Shown: positions 1-8,102 of the stretch, piece after piece
How the letters are laid out: each line of letters begins with the position of its first letter
How positions within the stretch are numbered: the first letter of the stretch is position 1
Assembly (NCBI RefSeq): GCF_030504955.1
Contig: NZ_JAUKTR010000003.1
Span: 1 to 64,000, forward strand
DNA: 64,000 nt
Origin: Peiella sedimenti
Lineage (GTDB): Bacteria; Pseudomonadota; Alphaproteobacteria; Caulobacterales; Caulobacteraceae
Direction: 5' to 3'
Position numbers and translations under genes: made by a program
Notes under the pieces: generated by a model
The model's database searches: none
The model's input: only the letters and a program-made list of their open reading frames with translations
What the model was told of the DNA's origin: nothing

Positions 1-167
1 CCAACGAAGCCCCAGGGCCGCACGAGCCGCCTGCGCATACGGCCTCTCCGCCCCGGAGCCCGCTTAGAGTGCGGGATCCGCGAGGGGGTGAGGGTAAGTT
101 CTGCGTGCGGGATGGGTGAGGTGTTGCGGATCAGCGGGTTAGCGGCGCAGAAGGGGTGCGTATCTTG

Positions 168-192
168 CCCTTCTCCCGCGAGGGAGGAAGGG
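168..192 (-). terminator. Hairpin downstream of flhB
   Basis: A left arm CCCTTCTCCC (168-177) and a right arm GGGAGGAAGGG (182-192) enclose a GCGA loop, with one bulged base. It lies 17 bases after the flhB stop codon, where the end of the fliQ-fliR-flhB transcript is expected. No clear U-tract follows on the minus strand, so intrinsic termination is uncertain. A perfect version of the same CCTTCTCCC palindrome occurs at 23721-23751. I see no gene in the rest of positions 1-208. Confidence 0.45.
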
Positions 193-208
193 ATTGGGGG
201 TTCATCTC

Positions 209-1288
209 TCAGCCGCCCGCCCGCCGCCCCTGCTTCCGGGCGAAGACGAAGCCGATGATCTTGGCCACGGCCTCGAAGTGCTGGCGCGGAATGGTCTCGT
301 CCACGTCGATGGCGGCGTAGAGGGCGCGGGCCAGGGGCACGTCCTCGACCAGGGGCACGCCGTGGGCGGCGGCCACCTCGCGGATCTTCAGGGCCAGGGT
401 GTCGACGCCCTTGGCCACGCAGACGGGCGCCGCGTCCTCGCCCGGCTCGTAGCGCAGGGCCACGGCGTAGTGGGTCGGGTTGGTGATCACCACCGTGGCC
501 TTGGGCACATTGGCCATCATGCGCTTGCGGGAGCGCTCGGCGCGGATCTGCTTCAGGCGGGCCTTGACGTGCGGGTCGCCCTCGGACTGCTTGAAGTCCT
601 CCTTCAGCTCCTCGCGGCTCATGCGCATCTTCTTGGCGAAGCGGAAACGCTGCCACAGCCAGTCGGCGCCGGCCAGAACGCCCAGAAGCACCAGGACGGC
701 GGCGATCAGGCGGATGAAGACCTCTTGCGCGAAGGGCAGCTGCGCCGCCGGGTCCATGGCCGCCAGGTTGGGCAGGTCGGCGGCATACGGCTCAAGCGCC
801 CACCAGGCGATGCCCAGGGTGGCGATCAGCTTGAGCAGCGTCTTGAGGAACTGGACCTGGCCATCGATGCCGAACAGGCGCTTGAAGCCCTCGATGGGGT
901 TGAGACGCTTGAGGTCGGGCTTCAGCTTTTCCGTCGTCCAGAGCAGGCCCGACTGGATCAGACTGCCGCCCGCGCCGCCCAGGATGGTGGCCCCGGCGAT
1001 GGCGGCCAGGAAAGGCAGGACCGGCCAGATGGTCTGGAGGGTCAGCTCGGGCCCGGCGCCTGAGGACAGGGCCCCCACGAAGGCGTGGGGCGAGGCGATG
1101 AAGGGCATCATCCCTTCGGCCATCTGGGTCACGAAGAAGGGGCCGCCCAGGCCGATGACGGCGGTGGCGCCGGCCAGGGACAGCCAGGAGGATACGTCCG
1201 GCGACTTGGCGACGTCGCCCTTCTTCCTGGCTTCCTCGAGTTTTCGTGGGGTGGCTTCTTCTGTTTTGCTCTCGGGATCTTCGGCCAA
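209..1288 (-). CDS. flhB: Flagellar biosynthesis protein FlhB
   Basis: FlhB is the inner-membrane export-gate protein of the flagellar type III secretion apparatus; it switches export from rod/hook to filament substrates. The 359 residues match the family length. The N-terminus has the typical charged stretch SKTEEATPRKLEEAR, followed by hydrophobic segments near residues 35-60, 87-110, 150-170 and 187-210. The cytoplasmic domain carries the autocleavage motif NPTH at residues 270-273. The start is a TTG at 1288: the fliR stop lies only 3 bases upstream and no suitable ATG fits. It is the last gene of fliQ-fliR-flhB and is presumably driven by the promoter in front of fliQ. Confidence 0.96.
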   Translation of the reverse strand: MAEDPESKTEEATPRKLEEARKKGDVAKSPDVSSWLSLAGATAVIGLGGPFFVTQMAEGMMPFIASPHAFVGALSSGAGPELTLQTIWPVLPFLAAIAGATILGGAGGSLIQSGLLWTTEKLKPDLKRLNPIEGFKRLFGIDGQVQFLKTLLKLIATLGIAWWALEPYAADLPNLAAMDPAAQLPFAQEVFIRLIAAVLVLLGVLAGADWLWQRFRFAKKMRMSREELKEDFKQSEGDPHVKARLKQIRAERSRKRMMANVPKATVVITNPTHYAVALRYEPGEDAAPVCVAKGVDTLALKIREVAAAHGVPLVEDVPLARALYAAIDVDETIPRQHFEAVAKIIGFVFARKQGRRAGG

Positions 1289-1291
1289 GGC

Positions 1292-2053
1292 CTAGCCTCC
1301 CGAAAACACGGCCAGGGCGCGGCGGTAGGCCTCGATGAAGACCATGCCGCCCACACCGAGGCTGAGCGCGAACACCGACAGGCCCAGAAGCACGTTCAGG
1401 GGCGCGGCGGCGAAGAAGATCTGGAACTGGGGCATGACCCGGCCCACCAGGCCCGACGCCACGTTGAAGATGAGGGCGAAGACCATCACCGGCGCGGCGA
1501 TCTGGATGCCGACCTTGAAGGCCTGGGCCGCCGTGGTCACGGCCGTGGCGGCGAAGTCCTGGATCAGCAGGGGGCGCTGGGGGGCGATCAGCTGGTAGCT
1601 GTCGCTGATGGCGGTGATGAACAGGTGGTGCAGGTTGGTGGCGAAGATCAGGGTCACGCCCAGCAGCGTCAGGAAGGCCGCCAGCGTCGTGCCGGGCTGG
1701 GCCTGAAGCGGATTGGCGGTCTGGGCGAAGCTGAGGGTGGTCTGCAAGGACACCACCTCGCCCGCCACGCCCAGCGCCGAGAGGGTCATGCGCATGAGTA
1801 TGCCGAGGGCGAGGCCCGTGAGCGTCTCGCGCAGCATCCAGCCGACCACGCCGCTGAGCTGATCGGGCAGGGGCGGCAGGCCGGGCGCCACAAGCGGCGT
1901 GAACACCAGCGACAGCAAAAGGGCGAAGCTGAGCCGGATGCGCGGCGGCACATAGGCCTCGCCCACGCCGGGGATCAGCATGACGACCGCGCCCACGCGG
2001 GCGAAGACCAGAGCCCCGGCCCAGAGCTCGTCGGCCGTGGCGTAGGGCTCCAT
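1292..2053 (-). CDS. fliR: Flagellar biosynthetic protein FliR
   Basis: FliR is an integral membrane component of the flagellar export gate, working with FliP, FliQ and FlhB. The product is 253 residues, usual for the family, and almost entirely hydrophobic with about six membrane spans. It contains a recognisable FliR stretch, [19 protein letters not shown]. The ATG at 2053 begins [11 protein letters not shown] and lies 2 bases after the fliQ stop, so the genes are probably translationally coupled. The frame stays open further upstream, but that extension runs antiphase through fliQ and has the arginine/proline/alanine bias of an artefact, so I did not use it. flhB follows after 3 bases. Confidence 0.95.
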   Translation of the reverse strand: MEPYATADELWAGALVFARVGAVVMLIPGVGEAYVPPRIRLSFALLLSLVFTPLVAPGLPPLPDQLSGVVGWMLRETLTGLALGILMRMTLSALGVAGEVVSLQTTLSFAQTANPLQAQPGTTLAAFLTLLGVTLIFATNLHHLFITAISDSYQLIAPQRPLLIQDFAATAVTTAAQAFKVGIQIAAPVMVFALIFNVASGLVGRVMPQFQIFFAAAPLNVLLGLSVFALSLGVGGMVFIEAYRRALAVFSGG

Positions 2054-2055
2054 GC

Positions 2056-2319
2056 CTACATGCCCGAGATGCGCGCGGCGATGGTCTGCATGAAGCCGCC
2101 GAGCAGGGCGCCCATGAGCGGCAGGAACAGCACGAGGGCCACGAAGATGGCGATGATCTTGGGCGCGTAGATCAGGGTGGCTTCCTGAATCTGGGTCAGG
2201 GCCTGCATCAGACCGATGACGACGCCGACCACCAGGCCGACGATGAGCACGGGCGCGCACAGCTGGATGGTCAGCCACAGGGCGTCGCGCCCCAGGTCCA
2301 GAACTTCCGCGCCGTTCAT
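2056..2319 (-). CDS. fliQ: Flagellar biosynthetic protein FliQ
   Basis: FliQ is a small two-span inner-membrane protein of the flagellar type III export gate. The 87-residue product has the expected length and the motifs [16 protein letters not shown] and [12 protein letters not shown], with hydrophobic segments near residues 17-38 and 50-75. It begins with ATG at 2319 and is the first gene of fliQ-fliR-flhB. A CtrA-type box lies 50-64 bases upstream in the divergent region shared with folE. This matches the known cell-cycle control of class II flagellar operons in Caulobacter; that control is inferred here. Confidence 0.95.
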   Translation of the reverse strand: MNGAEVLDLGRDALWLTIQLCAPVLIVGLVVGVVIGLMQALTQIQEATLIYAPKIIAIFVALVLFLPLMGALLGGFMQTIAARISGM

Positions 2320-2368
2320 CGCAACACTCCGCCACTCATCAACCCGGCAGAAACTGCCGCCCGCATGG

Positions 2369-2383
2369 TTAACGGCGGGCTAA
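2369..2383 (-). promoter_or_regulatory. CtrA-type box upstream of fliQ
   Basis: On the minus strand the sequence reads TTAG-N7-TTAACC, matching seven of eight bases of the CtrA consensus TTAA-N7-TTAA and including the TTAACC extension. It is 50-64 bases upstream of the fliQ start codon, a usual place for a CtrA site in class II flagellar promoters. Its role is inferred; the divergent folE could also be affected. Confidence 0.6.
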
Positions 2384-2439
2384 GGAATGGCGGACGATGT
2401 GCACTGGATAGGGGCGGCGGCACAGCCTATGTAGCGCCC

Positions 2440-3027
2440 ATGAAACCGCCCCCGCCGCCCAATCCCGTCTCCAAGGAAGAGGCCGAGGCCGCCGTCCGAA
2501 CCCTGATCCGCTGGGCCGGGGACGACCCGGCGCGCGAGGGGCTGATCGACACCCCGGCGCGGGTGGCGCGCAGCTATCGCGAGCTGTTCGCCGGCTATGA
2601 CGAGTGCCCGCGCGAGTATCTTGAGCGCACCTTCGAGGAGGTGGCCGGCTATGACGAGCTGGTGGTGCTGAAGGACATTCCCTTCGTCAGCGCCTGCGAG
2701 CACCACATGCTGCCGGTGGTGGGCAAGGCCCATGTGGGCTATCTGCCGAACCAGCGCGTGGTGGGCATCTCGAAGCTGGCGCGGGTGGTGCAGGGCTTCG
2801 CCCGGCGCCTGCAGATCCAGGAGAAGATGACCGCCGAGATCGCCCTGGCCATCGAAGAGGTGCTGAAGCCCCAGGGGGTCGGCGTGGTCATCGAGGCCGA
2901 GCACAGCTGCATGACGCTGAGGGGCGTGAACACGCGCGGCACCTGCCTTGTGACCAGCAGCCTGAAGGGCGTGGTGCGGGACGATCCGCGGACGCGCGAG
3001 GAATTCCTGAAGCTGGCCCGTGGTTAA
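2440..3027 (+). CDS. folE: GTP cyclohydrolase I
   Basis: FolE converts GTP to 7,8-dihydroneopterin triphosphate, the first step of tetrahydrofolate synthesis and, in some bacteria, of queuosine precursor synthesis. From the ATG at 2440 the protein has 195 residues. The zinc ligands are visible: Cys86 and His89 in the motif ACEHHMLP, and Cys157 in EHSCMTLRG, with the family's 71-residue spacing. The C-terminus is typical ([11 protein letters not shown]). An in-frame start 75 bases upstream exists, but it would add a low-complexity leader, so the internal ATG before the KPPPPPNP segment is preferred. It is transcribed away from fliQ and is probably monocistronic. Confidence 0.95.
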   Translation: MKPPPPPNPVSKEEAEAAVRTLIRWAGDDPAREGLIDTPARVARSYRELFAGYDECPREYLERTFEEVAGYDELVVLKDIPFVSACEHHMLPVVGKAHVGYLPNQRVVGISKLARVVQGFARRLQIQEKMTAEIALAIEEVLKPQGVGVVIEAEHSCMTLRGVNTRGTCLVTSSLKGVVRDDPRTREEFLKLARG

Positions 3028-3067
3028 GCAACAGTACGGCAAAGCTTAACAAAAGATGAACCGAGTT

Positions 3068-3095
3068 CCCTCGCCTGCGTTCAGACAGGCAAGGG
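3068..3095. terminator. Hairpin between folE and the next gene
   Basis: CCCTCGCCTG (3068-3077) and CAGGCAAGGG (3086-3095) can pair over 10 positions with one mismatch and an 8-base loop. There is no T-tract, and the arm reaches within 13 bases of the next start codon, so it may be a folE terminator or part of the downstream gene's leader. Confidence 0.35.
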
Positions 3096-3107
3096 AGTAT
3101 CGGCGTC

Positions 3108-3584
3108 ATGTTCAAGGTTATCATCCCCGCCCTCGGCCTGCTTGGTCTCGTCACCGTCGGCGCCCGCGCGCCCAGCGCCGCTGAAGCGCAGCCCATGGGC
3201 TGGCACCTGACCTATGAGGGCCCGGTGGCCAAGCTGGCCTACGGCGTGGCCAACTCGGACCAGTTGGTGCTGATGCTGGCCTGCGATGCGGGCAGCGACG
3301 CCGCCTATGTCTGGGGCGCGGTCGAGCCGCAGGCCTCGAGCGTGGTGCTGGCCGCCAACGGCGTGGCCACGCGGGCTGAGCCGCGCGAGGTGATCGACGC
3401 CATGACCGGCGAGCCCGCCATGGAGACCGTTGTCTCGATGCGCGACCCGGCCATGCGCGCCTTCACCCGCACCGGCGCCCTGACCGTGACGGGCGATGCG
3501 GGCGCGTTCGACATGCCCGCCGACCGCGAGGAAAAGGCTCTGATCGCCCAGTTCAGCGACCACTGCGGCGGCGCCCGCGCCTGA
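3108..3584 (+). CDS. Hypothetical secreted protein
   Basis: I do not recognise this 158-residue protein. The first 25 or so residues form a signal peptide (MFKVIIPALGLLGLVTVGA, with probable cleavage near the AEA motif), so it should be periplasmic or exported. The mature part starts MGWHLTYEGPVAKLAYG and contains two cysteines, one in LACDAG and one near the C-terminus in DHCGG, which could form a disulfide. The alternation of short hydrophobic stretches suggests a beta-rich fold. Codon use and GC look like the neighbours. It stands alone, 41 bases before the VWA gene, and context gives no function. Confidence 0.75.
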   Translation: MFKVIIPALGLLGLVTVGARAPSAAEAQPMGWHLTYEGPVAKLAYGVANSDQLVLMLACDAGSDAAYVWGAVEPQASSVVLAANGVATRAEPREVIDAMTGEPAMETVVSMRDPAMRAFTRTGALTVTGDAGAFDMPADREEKALIAQFSDHCGGARA

Positions 3585-3625
3585 TCGTTTTCGACGGGAC
3601 GGCGCCCGGCCTATAGTCGGCCGTC

Positions 3626-4804
3626 ATGCTTCTGCACTTTTTCGACGCGCTGCGACGGCACAGGGCTCCGGTCTCGGTGACCGAGTGGCTGCACCTGATG
3701 CAGGCCATGGAGGCAAACCTGGCCGCACGCCGGGTCGAGGACTTTTACCACCTGTCGCGGGCGATCCTGGTCAAGGACGAGCGCTTCTACGACCGCTTCG
3801 ACCGGGCCTTCGCCGAGGCGTTCGACGGCGTGGAGACGGTCTCGGCCGCCGATGAGGTCTCAGGTGAAATTCCTGAGGACTGGCTGCGGCTGCTGAACGA
3901 AAAATACCTGACCGAAGAGCAGAAGGCCGAGATCGAGGCGCTGGGCGGCTTCGACAAGCTGATGGAGACGCTGCGCCAGCGGCTAGAGGAGCAGAAGGGC
4001 CGGCACGAGGGCGGGTCCAAGTGGATCGGCACGGGTGGAACCAGCCCCTTCGGCCACGGCGGCTACAATCCCGAGGGTGTGCGCATCGGCGGGCCGGGCC
4101 GGCAGGGCCGGGCGGTCAAGGTCTGGGAGAAGCGGGAGTACCGGAACCTGGACGACACGGTCGAGCTGGGCGTGCGCAACATCAAGGTCGCCTTGCGCCG
4201 TCTGCGACGCTTCGCGCGGCAGGGCTCGCCCGACGAACTGGACATCGATGGGACCATCGACGCCACGGCGCGCCAGGGCTGGCTGGACGTGCAGATGCGG
4301 CCTGAGCGGCGCAACGCGGTCAAGGTGCTGCTGTTGCTGGACGTGGGCGGCAGCATGGACGGGCATGTGAAGCTTTGTGAGGAGCTGTTCTCGGCCGCCC
4401 GCTCAGAGTTCAGGAACCTGGAGTTCTTCTACTTCCACAACTGCCTCTACGAGGGGGTGTGGAAGGACAATCGCCGCCGTCACACCGAAAAGACGCCGAC
4501 CTGGGAGCTGCTGAGGAAGTTTCCGCGCGATTGGCGCGTGGTGCTGGTCGGAGACGCCACCATGAGCCCCTATGAGATCACCATGCCGGGCGGCTCGGTC
4601 GAGCATTGGAACGAGGAGGCTGGGGCCGTGTGGATGCGGCGCCTGACCGAAACGTTCGACCGGGTTGCGTGGCTGAACCCCGCGCCTGAGCGGTACTGGA
4701 GCTATTCGCCCTCGGTCGGCTTGATGCAGCAGCTGGTGCAGGGTCGCATGTATCCAATGACCCTGCGCGGCCTGGACGACGCCATGCGAGCGCTGGCCCG
4801 GTAG
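3626..4804 (+). CDS. VWA domain protein, CoxE family
   Basis: This 392-residue cytoplasmic protein belongs to the CoxE-like von Willebrand factor A family, whose members usually work with a MoxR-type AAA+ ATPase in metal-cofactor insertion or protein activation. The N-terminal half (MLLHFFDALRRHRAPVSVTE and following) is the family-specific region. The VWA domain begins near residue 230 and has the metal-ion-dependent adhesion site DVGGSMDG starting at Asp239, then LFSAARSEF and VVLVGDATMSP. The product is full length. No MoxR gene lies beside it here, unlike many homologues. Its stop codon is 3 bases from that of the convergent rhomboid gene. Confidence 0.85.
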   Translation: MLLHFFDALRRHRAPVSVTEWLHLMQAMEANLAARRVEDFYHLSRAILVKDERFYDRFDRAFAEAFDGVETVSAADEVSGEIPEDWLRLLNEKYLTEEQKAEIEALGGFDKLMETLRQRLEEQKGRHEGGSKWIGTGGTSPFGHGGYNPEGVRIGGPGRQGRAVKVWEKREYRNLDDTVELGVRNIKVALRRLRRFARQGSPDELDIDGTIDATARQGWLDVQMRPERRNAVKVLLLLDVGGSMDGHVKLCEELFSAARSEFRNLEFFYFHNCLYEGVWKDNRRRHTEKTPTWELLRKFPRDWRVVLVGDATMSPYEITMPGGSVEHWNEEAGAVWMRRLTETFDRVAWLNPAPERYWSYSPSVGLMQQLVQGRMYPMTLRGLDDAMRALAR

Positions 4805-4807
4805 GGG

Positions 4808-5557
4808 CTAGGGGAGCCAGGATGAAGGCCGATGCGGCTCCCAGTCGGCCGGGGGTCTTTGCGGCGCGATGAGAGGCATGGCCAGAAGGCCGAAGAGATA
4901 GCCGCCGAGGTGCGCTTCCCAGGCGAGGCCGCCCTCGCCCCCGCGCAACGTCACCAACAGGAACAGGGCGAAAAACAGGACGAGGTTGGCCAACGCGAAG
5001 TCGCGGGCATTGATGAGCACCTTGCGCGAGAGGACCGGCAGAAAGCGCCCATTCTGACCAAGCCGGGCGTGGGCGGCCCACAAGCCACTTATGGCGCCGG
5101 AAGCGCCCACCGCCGGAATATCGCCTGTCGGGTTCATCAGCAAAAAGAGCCCTGCGCCGGCGAGGCCCGACCCTACGAAGAGGGCAAGATAGCGAGCCCA
5201 GGCAAGGACCCCGCGTCCGAGCCGCGCCATAAGGGGCGAGGTCAGGGCAAACATGACCGCCGCGTTGCCGCTCAAATGCCAGAGTCCCGCGTGGGCCACC
5301 ATGTGCGCGCCCAGCACCTCCCACCGGCCTTGGTCCAGCGCATCGGCCGAAAGGCCCCACCCGCGAAGGCCGCCTGTGAACGGCTCAAGAATCAGCACCA
5401 CAATAAATACGGCGAGTAGCGCATAGGCCACATGGGCGCGGCGTCCAAACACCGACCGATGCACTCTGGGGTCTCGCCAGATCGGCCGATGCAGGCTGCC
5501 GTTCGCCGCCTGATGCAGCGCGCTTGGGCGAGGGGTCTGCACGTCCTGTTCGGCCAT
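4808..5557 (-). CDS. Rhomboid family intramembrane serine protease
   Basis: This integral membrane protein of 249 residues should cleave transmembrane substrates within the bilayer. Signatures are visible in order: HLSGNAAVMF, the motif with the conserved Asn of the oxyanion site; GASGAISG with the catalytic Ser; and AHLGGYLFG with the catalytic His in a late helix. About six hydrophobic segments are present, and a roughly 45-residue polar N-terminus precedes the first one. I chose the ATG at 5557 (MAEQDVQTP); a TTG six codons earlier is possible. It is convergent with the VWA gene. Natural substrates cannot be inferred. Confidence 0.88.
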   Translation of the reverse strand: MAEQDVQTPRPSALHQAANGSLHRPIWRDPRVHRSVFGRRAHVAYALLAVFIVVLILEPFTGGLRGWGLSADALDQGRWEVLGAHMVAHAGLWHLSGNAAVMFALTSPLMARLGRGVLAWARYLALFVGSGLAGAGLFLLMNPTGDIPAVGASGAISGLWAAHARLGQNGRFLPVLSRKVLINARDFALANLVLFFALFLLVTLRGGEGGLAWEAHLGGYLFGLLAMPLIAPQRPPADWEPHRPSSWLP

Positions 5558-5625
5558 CTGGGCACGGTGCCGCAAAAGCCGATCCGTGGCCAGTTCGGCG
5601 ACCTCTGAGCACTGACGCGTGAAAA

Positions 5626-5647
5626 AAGGCCCGCCGAAGCGGGCCTT
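5626..5647 (-). terminator. Rho-independent terminator of csbD
   Basis: On the minus strand, AAGGCCCGC, a TTCG tetraloop and GCGGGCCTT form a perfect 9-bp stem, followed by a run of T. It starts 24 bases after the csbD stop codon. The stable UUCG loop and U-tract make this one of the clearest terminators in the window. Confidence 0.9.
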
Positions 5648-5670
5648 CTCAAGCGCTCAAGAGGATCGCC

Positions 5671-5853
5671 TTAGTGGCGGTCGTCCTTCACCGCGTCCTT
5701 GATGCCGCCGACAGTGTTCTGGACCTTGCCTTCGAACTCCTCGGCGCGGCCTTCGGCCTTCAGCTTCTCGTCGCCGGTCAGCTTGCCGACGCCTTCTTTC
5801 ATCTCGCCCTTCATGTGCTTGGCCGAGCCTTCGATTCGATCATGATCCGTCAT
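5671..5853 (-). CDS. CsbD family stress-associated protein
   Basis: This 60-residue, highly charged protein belongs to the CsbD family of small hydrophilic proteins, which are often induced by general stress; their biochemical role is not established. The typical KGEMKEGVGKLTGDEKL motif lies near residues 11-27, with a second helical unit RAEEFEGKVQNTVGG. The ATG at 5853 (MTDHDRIEG) has a good AAAGGAG ribosome-binding site 7 bases upstream. The frame stays open 11 codons further but without a better start. It is a single-gene unit ending at a strong terminator. Confidence 0.88.
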   Translation of the reverse strand: MTDHDRIEGSAKHMKGEMKEGVGKLTGDEKLKAEGRAEEFEGKVQNTVGGIKDAVKDDRH

Positions 5854-5915
5854 GGTCTGCTCCTTTGGAATGTGGAGCCGATTCAACGATCAGCGGATTT
5901 CGCCGTTCCGAAAGG

Positions 5916-6365
5916 TCAAGCTTCCCGAAGGCGCAGCCAGACCGCCACGGCCCAGGCGTGAGCCTCGTGCCGCAGACCGCTGATCGCCTCGAGCGGCGTC
6001 AGCCAGACGAGGGCGTGATCATCCTCGATCTTGGCGGCCGGGTTTTCGGCGGCCACGGCGCCGGTGAAGAAGGCGCAGCGGTTCTCGACCGGCTCGCCGT
6101 CGCTCTTGCGGAACAGCTGGTCGGCCTCAGCGAATCGGCGCCCGGCGGCGATGGTCAGGCCGGTCTCCTCAACGAACTCGCGCGCCAGCGCCTGATCCTC
6201 GGTCTCGCCCTCGTCGATGGCGCCGCCCGGAAGGTCGTAATAGGGACCCGCCTGACGCGTCACCCGTACGCAAGCGATGCGGCCCTCGCGTTCAATGACG
6301 CCGAAGGCGCAGGGGCGGACGCGATAGTCGACGCCGGGTTCCTGGCGACCGAAGCGCAGCCGCAT
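5916..6365 (-). CDS. Nudix hydrolase
   Basis: This 149-residue protein should hydrolyse a nucleoside diphosphate linked to another moiety. The Nudix box fits exactly: Gly48, Glu54, then R62-E63 and E66-E67 before Gly69, within GETEDQALAREFVEETGL. The surrounding PYYDLPGGAIDEGE is typical of the fold. It starts with ATG at 6365, overlapping by one base (TGATG) the stop of the upstream S1/P1 nuclease, so the two are translationally coupled. A function downstream of nucleotide release by that nuclease is an attractive inference, but the substrate cannot be read from sequence. Confidence 0.87.
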   Translation of the reverse strand: MRLRFGRQEPGVDYRVRPCAFGVIEREGRIACVRVTRQAGPYYDLPGGAIDEGETEDQALAREFVEETGLTIAAGRRFAEADQLFRKSDGEPVENRCAFFTGAVAAENPAAKIEDDHALVWLTPLEAISGLRHEAHAWAVAVWLRLREA

Positions 6366-7399
6366 CAATCCTCGCCGACCATGGCGATCCAGGGATCGAC
6401 GCGCCCGGCCTCGACGTCGGCGACCTTGACGGCCGGCCAGCCGATGGAGGCGTCGGCCGAGGCGCGCCAGGCCAGGATGATCAGGTCGCGCAGCTCGGCC
6501 GCCCCGGCGCCCAGACGGGCGTTGACGAAGGCCGCGCCGCGCGGGTCGGTCTCGCGGAAGGCTCCGGCCTTCTCCATCCGGTAGAAGGGCGTGACCTCGT
6601 TCAGCGTCGTGCGCAGATAGGCGGCGATGCGGCCGTTCATCTCCACCGGGCGGTCGCTGAAGGCGGGCATGGCGGCCTCAACGGCGTCCAGTCGGGCGAC
6701 GCGGCTGGTGAAGGCGTTCTCGAAATCGCCGTGGGTCTGGCGCGAGGTGGTGAAGCCCTCGGGGTTCGGCGTGTCGCGGTTCCAGCCGTTGTAGTGGATG
6801 GTGGTGTGGTGGGGCTGAGAGCCGTCGCCGACATAGTGACCCAGGACGCCGATGTCGCGCAGGGTCAGGGCCTCGCGGCGCTCGCGGTCCACGCGGTACC
6901 AGGCGCGGCGCTCCAGATTGGTCTCGCGCGCCTCGGCGGCGTTCAGCACGCGGATGTAGGCGAAGTCGCGCACCAGCTGCTGCCAACCGTCCATGAGGGC
7001 GTAAGGCAGGTAGCCGGCGTCGTTGACGCTGAGGCCGGCTGCGATCAGGGCCGCGTCGTATTCGGACTTCAGGCGCGGCAGCCCGTCGATGGCGGGGCCC
7101 GAGGCGTTCATGACCCGGCCGTTCTCGTCCAGATCGACGAAGTGGGCCGTGTCGCGCTCGCGGTCGTGGGGCTGGCCCGCGCCCTTCCAGCGGTCGGGCT
7201 CGCGCGACAGCTCGCCCACATCAGCCACGGCGCCCGGCGTGCGCAGGAAGGCTGGCAGGTCGTCGGGCAGGGCGCGCATGGCGGCCACGCCCACCAGGCG
7301 GTGGCCGGTGCTGCCCCAGGCCTCGGCGGGCTGGGGCTGGGCGCTCATGCCCAGGAGGGCGGCTGAGACCACAAGGGCGGTCAGGGGGCGTCGGGCCAT
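6365..7399 (-). CDS. S1/P1 family nuclease
   Basis: This 344-residue secreted protein belongs to the zinc-dependent S1/P1 nuclease family, which degrades single-stranded nucleic acid and removes 3' phosphates. A signal peptide (LTALVVSAALLGMSAQ, cleaved after AEA) would expose a mature N-terminal Trp in WGSTGHRLVG; that Trp is a zinc ligand in the family. The second signature is HYVGDGSQPHHT near residue 190, with NGWNRD following. DTAHFVDLDENG probably carries another metal site. It begins at the ATG at 7399 and is coupled to the Nudix gene. Likely periplasmic or extracellular, scavenging nucleic acid for phosphate or nucleosides. Confidence 0.9.
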   Translation of the reverse strand: MARRPLTALVVSAALLGMSAQPQPAEAWGSTGHRLVGVAAMRALPDDLPAFLRTPGAVADVGELSREPDRWKGAGQPHDRERDTAHFVDLDENGRVMNASGPAIDGLPRLKSEYDAALIAAGLSVNDAGYLPYALMDGWQQLVRDFAYIRVLNAAEARETNLERRAWYRVDRERREALTLRDIGVLGHYVGDGSQPHHTTIHYNGWNRDTPNPEGFTTSRQTHGDFENAFTSRVARLDAVEAAMPAFSDRPVEMNGRIAAYLRTTLNEVTPFYRMEKAGAFRETDPRGAAFVNARLGAGAAELRDLIILAWRASADASIGWPAVKVADVEAGRVDPWIAMVGED

Positions 7400-7426
7400 G
7401 GCGGTTCCTCCGTCGTCGGGCGCTGG

Positions 7427-8101
7427 TTAGAGCCAGCGGGCCAGCGCGTCGAGCGGCTTCTTGTCGAGTGCGGCGATCGGCACCGTGGCGCCTTCAGCCG
7501 GGTGGCCGGCGACGAGCAGGAGAAAGGGCTTTTCGTCGGCGGGACGGCCGCAGATCTCGTTGAGGAAGCTCATGGGCGCCGGCGTGTGGGTCAGGGTCGC
7601 CAGACCCGCCTCGTGCAGCGCCGCGATCAGAAGTCCCGTGGCGATGCCCACGCTTTCGGTGACGTAGTAGTTCTTCTTCGCATCGCTGGGCCGGGGCCCG
7701 CCGCGCTTCTGGCCGAAGATGGCGATGAGCACGGGCGCGACCTCCAAGAAGGCCTTGTCAGGGTCGGTGCCCAGCGGCGCCAGGGCGTCCAGCCACTCCT
7801 GGGGGGCCTTGTTCGCGTAGAACTCGCGCTCCTCGACCTCGGCGGCGGCGCGGATGCGGGCCTTGGCCTCAGGGCTTTCGACGACCACGAAGAACCAGGG
7901 CTGGTGGTTGGCGCCTGAGGGAGCCGAGCCGGCCGCCAGCAGGGCCTGTTCCACCACCTGACGTGGGACCGAACGGTCCGAGAAGTCGCGCACGGTGCGG
8001 CGGCGCGCCATGTGCTCGCGGAAGGCCGAGGCGCGGCGGATCATCTCCTCGTCCGAAACGGCCGGATAGCCAATCAGCGGCGTGGCGGGATGGTCGCGCA
8101 T
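7427..8101 (-). CDS. Nitroreductase family flavoprotein
   Basis: This 224-residue FMN-dependent oxidoreductase shows the family motifs RRRTVRDFSDRSVP near residue 35, GSAPSGANHQPW near 60 and ATLTHTPAPMSFLNEICGRP in the last third. The last motif and the general layout resemble the branch that includes iodotyrosine deiodinase-like proteins rather than classical NfsA/NfsB, but the substrate is unknown. The ATG at 8101 lies one base from the stop of the upstream GST gene, so the two form an operon that may extend through the S1/P1 nuclease gene 27 bases further on. Confidence 0.88.
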   Translation of the reverse strand: MRDHPATPLIGYPAVSDEEMIRRASAFREHMARRRTVRDFSDRSVPRQVVEQALLAAGSAPSGANHQPWFFVVVESPEAKARIRAAAEVEEREFYANKAPQEWLDALAPLGTDPDKAFLEVAPVLIAIFGQKRGGPRPSDAKKNYYVTESVGIATGLLIAALHEAGLATLTHTPAPMSFLNEICGRPADEKPFLLLVAGHPAEGATVPIAALDKKPLDALARWL

Positions 8102-8102
8102 C

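Noticed and set aside
1292..2335. A 347-residue version of FliR starting near 2335
   Set aside because: The extra N-terminus is the antiphase reading of fliQ; true FliR begins at 2053 right after the fliQ stop.
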